Assembly (NCBI GenBank): GCA_031282535.1 | Contig: JAITDM010000278.1 | Location: forward strand, 1-5,962 | DNA from: Oscillospiraceae bacterium | GTDB taxonomy: Bacteria > Bacillota > Clostridia > Oscillospirales > UBA929 | Direction of reading: 5' to 3' | Length of the DNA stretch: 5,962 nt | Shown: positions 1 to 5,457 of the stretch, piece by piece | How the letters are laid out: each line of letters starts with the position of its first letter | How positions within the stretch are numbered: the stretch's first letter is position 1 | The notes under the pieces: generated by a model | Database searches by the model: none | What the model was told of the DNA's origin: nothing | What the model saw: the letters and a program-made list of their open reading frames with translations, nothing else | Program-made: the position numbers and the translations under genes

Positions 1-91
1 GGCGTTTGCCCTTTTTGCGTCCGGCCTTTTTGACCGGCGCGACGGCGCCGACCTCCGGTATGCTCTCTGACGCGGGAACCGACGGATTCAC
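1..91 (-). CDS. 5' end of an unrecognised protein, cut by the left edge
   Basis: A minus-strand reading frame is open from a GTG codon at 91-89 to the window edge, giving 30 visible residues. They begin V-N-P-S-V-P-A-S-E-S, are rich in Pro, Ala and Val, and end in a strongly basic run (VKKAGRKKGKR). The GTG was chosen because GAGGGGGAG (96-104) lies 4 nt upstream, an excellent ribosome binding site. An in-frame ATG at 109-107 exists, but that G-rich run would then lie inside the gene and the ATG has no good site of its own. A perfect TATAAT (134-139, minus strand) lies upstream at a sensible distance. A flexible, then basic N-terminus often precedes a first membrane segment, for example in membrane-anchored penicillin-binding proteins, but too little is visible to assign a family. 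The coding call itself is moderate. Confidence 0.5.
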   Translation of the reverse strand, partial: MNPSVPASESIPEVGAVAPVKKAGRKKGKR

Positions 92-133
92 AAAACTCCC
101 CCTCAGCATAAATTCATAAATAACCTGCTTTCG

Positions 134-162
134 ATTATAAAGAAAAAAAGAAAACAGTGTTT
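134..162 (-). promoter_or_regulatory. Possible promoter for the left-edge minus-strand gene
   Basis: On the minus strand a perfect TATAAT -10 hexamer (134-139) lies in an AT-rich patch and is preceded by a T-rich spacer. At 17 bp spacing the -35 position reads AAACAC (157-162), a poor match. A better-looking TTGTCC (164-169) is 24 bp away, too far. The -10 element would place the transcript start about 35 nt before the GTG at 91. The assignment rests on the -10 match and the gene position only. Confidence 0.4.
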
Positions 163-265
163 GGACAAAATGTGAATTTTATGAGAAATATCATAGGCAG
201 ATTGACGGTTCAAGGGTGAGAAGCGCGTCTGGCGGCGGCCGGTGGGGCTTTTGACGCCCGAACCA

Positions 266-294
266 TTGACAGACGGCCGGGGATGTAGTACAAT
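266..294 (+). promoter_or_regulatory. Near-consensus sigma-A promoter for the small membrane protein gene
   Basis: A perfect -35 hexamer TTGACA (266-271) is followed by exactly 17 bp and then TACAAT (289-294), a 5/6 match to the -10 consensus. Transcription would begin near 300-302, giving a leader of about 40 nt before the ATG at 343. This is the strongest promoter in the window. No operator palindrome is obvious over it, so the gene may be expressed constitutively (inference). Confidence 0.85.
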
Positions 295-342
295 TTGGGC
301 GTGGCAGACGCATTTTACGCGAAAGCAGAGAGGAAAGACACG

Positions 343-741
343 ATGAAAAAACTGAAGGTCTCCATTTTCGGCATCTTCCTGTTCCTGTTGGCCGCGGGCC
401 TTCTCGTATGTGCGGTTCTCTTCGCCAACGAGTTGGTCAAAAGCCTGAAGGAAGCCGTGGACACCGGCGTGGATCTATCCCCCTACACCATGAACATCCT
501 CAACGACTTCATGCAGAGTTCCCTCATTTATGTCATCTACGCCGTGATTCTCGCCGCGCTGGGCTGGCTGATCCAAAAGCAGAAGCTCATCGCCCTCGCC
601 GCCGCGGCTGCTCCGGTTCCGTCATACGCCTACGACGCGTCCCCGGATGTGATCGAGACGCAGGGCGAGTGGCAAGTGGACGCCGGGCCCGTCTCACTGC
701 CGGACGAACTGGACACAGAGCAAGAAAAAACGGAAGATTGA
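343..741 (+). CDS. Small two-pass membrane protein of unknown function
   Basis: This 132-residue protein is not recognised. It has a short basic N-terminus (MKKLKV), a first hydrophobic segment at about residues 7-29, a mostly polar loop at 30-59, a second hydrophobic segment at about 60-78, a basic QKQK patch and an Ala/Pro-rich, strongly acidic C-terminal tail ending EQEKTED. The positive-inside rule suggests both ends are cytoplasmic with the 30-residue loop outside. The ATG at 343 was preferred over an in-frame TTG at 295 because AGAGGA (329-334) lies 8 nt before it, and because the TTG overlaps the upstream promoter and would precede the expected transcript start. The gene stands alone between its own promoter (266-294) and terminator (806-861), so it looks monocistronic. 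No enzymatic motif, heme-binding motif or lipobox is seen. It is convergent with the transferase gene to its right. Confidence 0.75.
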   Translation: MKKLKVSIFGIFLFLLAAGLLVCAVLFANELVKSLKEAVDTGVDLSPYTMNILNDFMQSSLIYVIYAVILAALGWLIQKQKLIALAAAAAPVPSYAYDASPDVIETQGEWQVDAGPVSLPDELDTEQEKTED

Positions 742-805
742 GTCCTCGGTTACGACGCAGCACCTGAACCGAAAGGGTACGACGCCCTGCAAACACCACA
801 GACGA

Positions 806-861
806 CACAGACCCACTGTACGTTGTGTGAAACCACAACACGCAGTGGGTCTGTGATTTTT
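806..861 (+). terminator. Intrinsic terminator between convergent genes
   Basis: Perfect 13-bp arms, CACAGACCCACTG (806-818) and CAGTGGGTCTGTG (843-855), are followed by A and then TTTTT (857-861). The 24-nt apical part contains a second perfect stem, GTTGTG (822-827) with CACAAC (834-839) around a 6-nt loop, so the whole folds as a two-tier hairpin. The T-tract gives it plus-strand polarity for the gene ending at 741. It abuts the TAA stop (862-860) of the opposing transferase gene. Read on the minus strand, the hairpin is followed only by a mixed G/T sequence, so termination in that direction would be weaker. Confidence 0.85.
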
Positions 862-1534
862 ATCCGTCGTCCGACAATTGTTCGACGGTCAGGGGGCAAA
901 GCGCCACGCCGTCGTCCTCGGTGCAGACGGCCAGTTTGTGGACAGGGTCGACGTCCCGGCGGAAAAAGCGCGGCGTGCCGCCGAGGCCCTCGCAGCGGAC
1001 GCCGCCGCCGGGGGAGAGGTGAAAACAGAGCGAGCGCAGCGGGGTGGAGAGTCCCGTGCCCAGGTACTTGACGTAGGCCTCCTTTAAGGTCCAGTAGTCG
1101 TAAAAGAGCGCCCGCCGCGCCTCGTCGTCCCGCGCGGCCCGCAGCGCCGCGCGTTCCGTCTCGTGGAAGACGAGCCGGTCGACGTCCGGCGCCGTCGGGG
1201 CCATGTGCTGCACGTCGACCCCGATCTCGCGGCCGCTCCACCCGCAGACGATCCAGTCCCCGGAGTGGGAGAGGTTGAAATACCGGCGCCGGTCCGTGAA
1301 GTACGGTTTTCCGTAGCGGTTGCAGGTGAATGTGAGCGCTTCGCCGCGGGGGAGGCCCGCGCGGCCGGCCAGGTGGCGCACCAGCACGGCGCCCAGCAGG
1401 CACCGCGCGCGGTCGGCCTCGAACCGAAAGGCTTCGATCCGTTTGCGTCGCGCCGCCGACACGCGCGGCAGCAGCGCCCGGTAGCTTGCCTCCGGCAGGG
1501 GCGCGGCCAGAGGCAGCAGATAAATTTCCGCCAT
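860..1534 (-). CDS. Sfp-type 4'-phosphopantetheinyl transferase
   Basis: The enzyme transfers the 4'-phosphopantetheine arm of coenzyme A to a serine on acyl-, peptidyl- or aryl-carrier proteins, turning apo into holo carriers in the cytosol. At 224 residues it has the normal Sfp length with two pseudo-repeated halves. The motifs are in order: NRYGKPYF (72-79, the first-half YGKP motif), FNLSHSGDW (86-94), GVDVQ (105-109) and WTLKEAYVKYLG (148-159, the WxxKEAxxK signature). D107 and E152 match the Mg-binding acids of Sfp (D107, E151); the third Sfp metal residue, E109, is Gln here. The ATG at 1534 is preceded 5 nt upstream by AGAGGA (1540-1545). No synthetase, polyketide synthase or carrier gene lies in the window, so its substrate cannot be named. 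Fatty-acid ACP is possible, since Sfp types can be broad. It is divergent from the hemerythrin gene and convergent with the small membrane protein gene. Confidence 0.92.
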   Translation of the reverse strand: MAEIYLLPLAAPLPEASYRALLPRVSAARRKRIEAFRFEADRARCLLGAVLVRHLAGRAGLPRGEALTFTCNRYGKPYFTDRRRYFNLSHSGDWIVCGWSGREIGVDVQHMAPTAPDVDRLVFHETERAALRAARDDEARRALFYDYWTLKEAYVKYLGTGLSTPLRSLCFHLSPGGGVRCEGLGGTPRFFRRDVDPVHKLAVCTEDDGVALCPLTVEQLSDDG

Positions 1535-1591
1535 GGACGTCCTCTTTTCCGGAAAGCCCTAAAAATACGGCGCTGTCCCATCGATGATATG

Positions 1592-1619
1592 AATATAAGG
1601 GATTGTTTTACAGTTCCAA
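1592..1619 (-). promoter_or_regulatory. Candidate promoter for the phosphopantetheinyl transferase gene
   Basis: On the minus strand TTGGAA (1614-1619, 4/6 match to the -35 consensus) is separated by 16 bp from TATATT (1592-1597, 5/6 match to the -10 consensus). It would start a transcript near 1585, about 50 nt before the ATG at 1534. It lies in the AT-rich centre of the divergent spacer. No equally good plus-strand promoter for the hemerythrin gene was found there. Confidence 0.4.
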
Positions 1620-1628
1620 CCATCAATC

Positions 1629-1647
1629 AAGGGAGTGACCACAGTTG
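1629..1647 (+). promoter_or_regulatory. Ribosome binding site and TTG start of the hemerythrin gene
   Basis: AAGGGAG (1629-1635) lies 9 nt before a TTG codon (1645-1647). An in-frame TGA at 1636-1638 excludes any earlier start, and the residues after TTG (AYTWSSDLETGY) already form the conserved hemerythrin N-terminus, so the TTG start is well supported. Confidence 0.75.
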
Positions 1648-2043
1648 GCATACACATGGAGTTCGGACCTGGAGACAGGGTACGCGTTGATCGACGCGCA
1701 GCACAAGGAGCTGATCCAGGCGGTCAACAACCTGTTGGCGGCGTGTGCCAGCGGCAAAGGCCGCGCGTCGCTGAACGAGACGTTGGATTTCTTGCTGAAC
1801 TACACGGTCAAGCACTTCTCGGACGAGGAAAAGCTGCAAGTGCAGTATCACTATCCGGACTACACGAACCACAAGAAACTCCACGACGGGTTCAAAGTGG
1901 TGGTGACCAACCTGAGCCGGCAGCTCAAAACAGAGGGCCCCACCATCGCGCTGGTGGGGAAGGTAAACGCCAGCATCGGCGACTGGCTGGTCAGTCACAT
2001 CAAACGCGAGGACAAAAAGGTCGCGGCGCATCTGCGCGCGTAA
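1645..2043 (+). CDS. Bacteriohemerythrin (O2-binding diiron protein)
   Basis: This is a single-domain, 132-residue cytosolic four-helix-bundle protein that binds O2 reversibly at a non-heme diiron site. All canonical ligands are present: H20 (IDAQHKEL), H57 and E61 (HFSDEE), H76 and H80 (NHKKLH), H118 and D123 (HIKRED). The flanking family residues W5, the YP pair (70-71) and W114 are also in place. The length equals the usual stand-alone form, with no fused sensor or signalling domain. In anaerobes and microaerophiles such proteins are thought to store, scavenge or sense O2; which one applies here cannot be read from sequence. The start is TTG. The gene is divergent from the transferase gene, and its last 44 bp overlap the end of the opposing fumarase beta gene. 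No terminator follows its stop codon. Confidence 0.95.
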   Translation: MAYTWSSDLETGYALIDAQHKELIQAVNNLLAACASGKGRASLNETLDFLLNYTVKHFSDEEKLQVQYHYPDYTNHKKLHDGFKVVVTNLSRQLKTEGPTIALVGKVNASIGDWLVSHIKREDKKVAAHLRA

Positions 2044-2566
2044 CGTCGTATACGCAGCCCCCGCGGCAATCGACGGCCACGACGACGGGGAGATCCTCGA
2101 CGACCAAACGGCGGATGGCCTCCGTCCCGAGATCCGGGTAGGCGACGACCTCCGCCTGTTTGACACAGCGGCTCATCAGCGCGGCGGCGCCGCCGACGGC
2201 GGCGAAATAGACGCCGCCGCAGGTCCGTATGGCCTCGACGACCTCCGGGCTGCGCGGGCCTTTGCCGATCATGGCCTTCAGGCCGCACCGGATCAGCGCG
2301 GGCGCGTAGGCGTCCATGCGTCCGCTGGTGGTGGGGCCGATGGAGCCGATCACCCGGCCCGGCGGGGCGGGGCAGGGGCCGGCGTAGTAGATGATCTGGC
2401 CCGTCGGGTCGAAGGGGAGCGCCTCCCCCCGCGCGAGGGCCTCGGTCATCCGCCTGTGGGCGGCGTCCCGCCCGGTATAGACGACGCCGCTCACCGCCAG
2501 CATATCCCCGCTGTGCAGCCGTTCAATCACCTCGTCCAAAAGCGGCGCGGTGATGCGCAACAGCAT
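2000..2566 (-). CDS. Class I fumarase (or L-tartrate dehydratase) beta subunit
   Basis: This 188-residue protein is the C-terminal-domain subunit of the Fe-S hydro-lyase that interconverts (S)-malate and fumarate. It pairs with the alpha subunit encoded just upstream. Family motifs in order are SGVVYTGRDAAH (26-37), YYAGPCPAPPG (60-70), IGPTTSGRMD (76-85), IGKG (100-103), FAAVGGAAAL (121-130) and VEDLPVVVAVD (156-166). The ATG at 2566 is decided by a very strong site, AGGGGGG (2574-2580), 7 nt upstream, and by the match of the following residues to the family N-terminus. Family members usually end soon after the VAVD...VYD segment; here about 13 extra residues (TRADAPRPFCPRV) are read from DNA overlapping the hemerythrin gene. 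Fumarase and tartrate dehydratase subunits share these motifs, so substrate is not certain; fumarase is the more likely in a central-metabolism setting. Confidence 0.9.
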   Translation of the reverse strand: MLLRITAPLLDEVIERLHSGDMLAVSGVVYTGRDAAHRRMTEALARGEALPFDPTGQIIYYAGPCPAPPGRVIGSIGPTTSGRMDAYAPALIRCGLKAMIGKGPRSPEVVEAIRTCGGVYFAAVGGAAALMSRCVKQAEVVAYPDLGTEAIRRLVVEDLPVVVAVDCRGGCVYDVTRADAPRPFCPRV

Positions 2567-2573
2567 ACAGTTT

Positions 2574-2580
2574 CCCCCCT
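2574..2580 (-). promoter_or_regulatory. Strong ribosome binding site of the fumarase beta gene
   Basis: AGGGGGG on the minus strand lies 7 nt before the ATG at 2566-2564 and fixes that start. The upstream frame stays open far past this point into the alpha gene in another frame, so the ribosome binding site, not the frame length, sets the start. Confidence 0.75.
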
Positions 2581-2663
2581 GTGTTTCACGTACCGCACGG
2601 TGCGGCCGGCGGCGGGCGGATGTGATTTGCCCCAACATTTTATGTGCCACACGGTCCGTTGTA

Positions 2664-2682
2664 GGGGCGAATATCATTCGCC
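2664..2682. repeat. Short palindrome in the fumarase alpha-beta gap, possible dispersed repeat
   Basis: The 131-bp gap between the two fumarase genes (2567-2697) contains GGCGAAT (2666-2672), loop ATC, ATTCGCC (2676-2682), a perfect 7-bp hairpin preceded on the plus strand by TGTAGG. The TGTAGGGGCG...CGCC arrangement resembles, from memory, short palindromic intergenic elements found in many copies in clostridial genomes. Only one copy is present here, so repeat status is inferred. A second small palindrome, CCGCACGGTGCGG (2593-2605), lies in the same gap. Neither is followed by a T-tract in the operon direction, so they do not look like terminators. Confidence 0.4.
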
Positions 2683-2697
2683 AGATTTCCCGTCCGT

Positions 2698-3540
2698 TTA
2701 CAATTCTGCGCTGCCGTGCCGTGTGGCGTGGCAGCCCAGGTTGACGGCGACGGGGAGGCCGGCGATGTGCGTGGGGTGGGGCAGGATGTGAACGGCCAGG
2801 GCGGTGGTTTGGCCGCCGAAACCGGCCGGACCGATGCCCAGGGCGTTGATGCCGCGCAAAAGAGACGCCTCCCGCTCGGCCCAGACGGGATCCGGATGCA
2901 CAGAACCGACGGGCCGCAGCAGCGCCTGCTTGGCCAGCAGGGCCGCCTTGTCCATTGTGCCGCCCACACCCACGCCCACAATGACGGGCGGGCAGGGGTT
3001 GGACGCCGCGCGCCGCACAGTGTCCACCACAAAATCCATGACGCCGGCCAGCCCGTCCGACGGCGTCAGCATGGCGACGCGGCCCATGTTCTCGCTGCCA
3101 AACCCCTTGGGCGCCACCGTCAGCGTCAATCTGTCCCCGGGTACGACGTCGTAATAGACGACCGCCGGCGTGTTGTCCCCCGTGTTGCGCCGGTCGATGG
3201 GGTCGCCCACGACCGACTTGCGCAAAAACCCGCGCTCGTAACCGCGTGCCACACCCGCCTGAACGGCCTCTCCCAACGCGCCGCCCACGATATGTACCTC
3301 CTGCCCCAGCGTCACAAAGACAGTGGCAAGCCCCGTGTCCTGACACATCGGGAGATGGTCGGCCTCGGCGGCGTCGGCGTTTTCGAGCAGCATGCCAAGC
3401 ACGGCGCGGGACAGCGCGCCGTGCTCCTCGCCGCGCGCGCGGCGCAGGGCGGCTCGGATGTCCGCCCCCAGACGCACGTTGCTCTCGATGCAAAGCGCCT
3501 CCACCGCCCGCGTCACCGCGGCCGCCTCAATCTCCCGCAT
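2698..3540 (-). CDS. Class I fumarase (or L-tartrate dehydratase) alpha subunit
   Basis: This 280-residue protein is the [4Fe-4S]-binding, N-terminal-domain subunit of the two-subunit class I fumarase. Three cysteines expected to hold the cluster are present: C66 in PMCQDTG, C183 in SNPCPP and C270 in NLGCHATRH. Other family blocks are RKSVVGDPIDRRNTGDNTPA (107-126), PKGFGSENM (144-152) and GVGVGGTMDKAALLAKQAL (189-207). The ATG at 3540 was chosen because MREIEAAAVTRAVEALCIE matches the usual family N-terminus and GGGGTG (3547-3552) lies 6 nt upstream. An in-frame TTG at 3612, overlapping the ABC stop, would add 24 residues foreign to the family. The exposed cluster of this class is typically O2-labile, which fits an anaerobic host. 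The gene lies 68 bp after the exporter gene and 131 bp before the beta gene on the same strand. Confidence 0.93.
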   Translation of the reverse strand: MREIEAAAVTRAVEALCIESNVRLGADIRAALRRARGEEHGALSRAVLGMLLENADAAEADHLPMCQDTGLATVFVTLGQEVHIVGGALGEAVQAGVARGYERGFLRKSVVGDPIDRRNTGDNTPAVVYYDVVPGDRLTLTVAPKGFGSENMGRVAMLTPSDGLAGVMDFVVDTVRRAASNPCPPVIVGVGVGGTMDKAALLAKQALLRPVGSVHPDPVWAEREASLLRGINALGIGPAGFGGQTTALAVHILPHPTHIAGLPVAVNLGCHATRHGSAEL

Positions 3541-3608
3541 ACCCGTCACCCCGATCGCGGCCCATATGCCAAGACATAAAAATGTAAAATATTGCAAGTC
3601 GCCTCTCG

Positions 3609-5351
3609 TCAATCCGTCGTCAGCTGCGTCTTATACAGCGAGGCATACAGCCCGCCCATGGCGAGCAGCGTGTTGTGGCGGCCGCGTTCGCGGACGCCCT
3701 CCTCGTCGATGACGATGATCTCGTCGGCGTTTTTGACCGTGGAGAGCCGGTGGGCGATGACCAGGGTGGTCCGGCCCGCGGCCAGCGCCTCGAAACTCTT
3801 TTGAATCCGCGTCTCCGTCAGCGTGTCCAGCGCGGAGGTGGCCTCGTCCAGGATGAGGATCGGCGGGTTCTTGAGAAAGATGCGGGCGATGCTGATCCGC
3901 TGCTTCTGCCCGCCCGAAAGACGGACGCCCCGTTCGCCGACCTCCGTCTGATAGCCGTTTTCCATCTCCATGATCATGTCGTGGATCTCAGCCCGCAGCG
4001 CGGCCTCCACGATCTCGTCGTCCGTCGCGTCCATCCGCCCGTAGCGGATGTTCTCCATGATCGTGCCGGCAAAGAGAAAGACGTCCTGCGACACAATGCC
4101 GATGTGCGCGCGCAAACTCTCCAGCGTGATGTCCCGGATGTCGACCCCGTCCAGCGTGATCTGCCCCTCCGACACCTCGTAAAAACGCGGGATCAAGTGG
4201 CACAGCGTCGTCTTCCCGCCGCCCGACGGACCGACCAGCGCCAGCGTCCGGCCCGCCGCGATCGTGAGGTCCAGGTCCTTTAACACCTTTGTCTTGTCGT
4301 CGTAAGAGAAGGAGACGTTCCGAAACACGATGTCCCCCTTCACCTGCCGGAGCGTGACCGCCCCCGGGCGGTCCACGATCTCCGGCTTTTCGTGCATCAG
4401 CTCGCTGAAGCGGGCAAACCCGGCCATGCCGTTTGTGAACTGCTCCACAAACTGCGACAGCCGCCGGATGGGCTGCAAAAACGCCGATACGTAGAGCGCA
4501 AAGGTCATGAGCCCCACGTAGTCCAGTTCCTCGCGCATGATGAAATAGCCGCCCATCGCGATGACAGCCACGTTGAACAAATTTGTAAAAAATTCCATGC
4601 CACTGTGGAAGATGGCCATCGCCGAATAAAAACCGCCTTTGGCGCGTTTGAAGCCCTCGTTGCTCTCGTTGAATTTCTGCACCTCAAAGCGCTCGTTCGT
4701 GAAGGCCTTGGCCACCCGCGCCCCGGAGATGCTGGACTCGATGCCCGCGTTGATGCCGGCCACACGCTCCTTGACGCGGCGGGAGGCGGACATCATCCGC
4801 CGGCGCTGGAGGTAGGTGAAGGCCAGCCCCACCGGCACCAGCAGGATGAGCACCAGCGCGAGCTTCCAGTTGATGCCCAGCATGATGCCGAACGCGCCCA
4901 GGATGGTGACGAGCGAGATGAACACATCCTCCGGCCCGTGGTGGGCCAGTTCCGTGATGTCGAAGAGATCCGTCGTGACGCGGGACATGAGCAGCCCCGT
5001 GCGGTTCGCGTCGTAAAATTTAAACGAAAGCGTCTGCATGTGCATGAACAGATCCCGCCGCATGTCGGCCTCCATCAGCACGCCGAGGCTGTGCCCCCAA
5101 TACGTCACGATGTAAGAGAAGACCGAGCGCAGCACATAGACGAGCACGAGCGCGCCCATGAGCGCAAAGAAAGGGCCAAACAGCCGGCCCGGCAGCATCG
5201 ACGTCATGGCATAGCGCGAGATCAGCGGAAACGCCAGGTCGACCAGGGCGATCATGAACGCGCAGATCATGTCGAGCGCGAACAGCTTCCGGTGCGGCCG
5301 GTAATATGAGACAAACTGCCCCAGCTTCTGCTTAAATGTCAATCCGTCCAA
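3609..5351 (-). CDS. Half-size ABC exporter (fused membrane and ATPase domains)
   Basis: This 580-residue type IV (MsbA/BmrA-like) ABC exporter half-transporter works as a dimer in the cytoplasmic membrane. About six membrane segments fill roughly residues 23-300, followed by an ATPase domain. Visible ATPase motifs: A-loop Tyr 350 (FSYDD), Walker A GPSGGGKTT (374-382), Q-loop Gln 422 (VSQD), X-loop GERG, signature LSGGQKQ (479-485), Walker B ILILDE (498-503, catalytic Glu 503), D-loop SALD and H-loop His 534 (IAHRLST). All are intact. The start is TTG at 5351, fixed by GGGAGGT (5357-5363) 5 nt upstream; the frame is open to a TTG at 5423, but that one has no ribosome binding site. The length is normal for the family. 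With no second half-transporter next to it, a homodimer is likely. The substrate (lipid, drug or peptide) cannot be read. The gene follows ribF by 106 bp on the same strand. Confidence 0.95.
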   Translation of the reverse strand: MDGLTFKQKLGQFVSYYRPHRKLFALDMICAFMIALVDLAFPLISRYAMTSMLPGRLFGPFFALMGALVLVYVLRSVFSYIVTYWGHSLGVLMEADMRRDLFMHMQTLSFKFYDANRTGLLMSRVTTDLFDITELAHHGPEDVFISLVTILGAFGIMLGINWKLALVLILLVPVGLAFTYLQRRRMMSASRRVKERVAGINAGIESSISGARVAKAFTNERFEVQKFNESNEGFKRAKGGFYSAMAIFHSGMEFFTNLFNVAVIAMGGYFIMREELDYVGLMTFALYVSAFLQPIRRLSQFVEQFTNGMAGFARFSELMHEKPEIVDRPGAVTLRQVKGDIVFRNVSFSYDDKTKVLKDLDLTIAAGRTLALVGPSGGGKTTLCHLIPRFYEVSEGQITLDGVDIRDITLESLRAHIGIVSQDVFLFAGTIMENIRYGRMDATDDEIVEAALRAEIHDMIMEMENGYQTEVGERGVRLSGGQKQRISIARIFLKNPPILILDEATSALDTLTETRIQKSFEALAAGRTTLVIAHRLSTVKNADEIIVIDEEGVRERGRHNTLLAMGGLYASLYKTQLTTD

Positions 5352-5363
5352 CGAAAACCTCCC
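5349..5363 (-). promoter_or_regulatory. Ribosome binding site and TTG start of the ABC exporter gene
   Basis: On the minus strand GGGAGGT (5357-5363) is 5 nt before TTG (5351-5349). The encoded N-terminus then reads MDGLTFKQKLGQFVSYYRPH, a typical start for this exporter type. There is no ATG in frame nearby. Confidence 0.7.
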
Positions 5364-5457
5364 ATTGCGAAAAACCGGACCGCGTTTCGCACCTTGTGGC
5401 CGCGAAGCGGCAACGAAAAACAAGAATTTGGGTTGTGGGTTACAGGCGCAGCCCGCG

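Noticed and set aside
181..219. A 12-codon plus-strand frame (MRNIIGRLTVQG) in the left spacer
   Set aside because: It has no ribosome binding site and lies upstream of the recognised promoter, so it is unlikely to be translated.
1579..1628. Palindrome CATCGATG and spaced GATTG...CAATC in the divergent spacer, as a possible operator
   Set aside because: The arms are short and match no regulator site that I can name (the TTGAT-N4-ATCAA FNR box is absent).
2032..2057. Imperfect hairpin (CTGCG...CGCAG) at the hemerythrin stop codon
   Set aside because: The stem is only 5 bp and no T-tract follows on either strand, so I do not call it a terminator for the convergent genes.
2567..3493. Upstream extension of the fumarase beta frame into the alpha gene, as if one 497-residue protein
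   Set aside because: The extension is a different frame of the alpha gene and has no conserved features. The AGGGGGG site and the family N-terminus place the start at 2566.
2716..3579. A 287-codon open frame on the plus strand opposite the fumarase alpha gene
   Set aside because: Its translation has no family-like motifs and is rich in His, Arg and Gly, as expected from the complement of a GC-rich gene. The minus strand encodes a clear fumarase with its three cluster cysteines.
4392..5309. A 305-codon open frame on the plus strand opposite the ABC exporter
   Set aside because: It mirrors the exporter membrane domain and reads as a low-quality His/Glu/Arg-rich protein. The exporter motifs on the minus strand are complete.
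5399..5411. GCCGC-GAA-GCGGC hairpin in the gap between ribF and the ABC exporter gene
   Set aside because: It is short, and in the transcribed direction it is followed by CACAAGG, not a T-run, so there is no support for a terminator or riboswitch.
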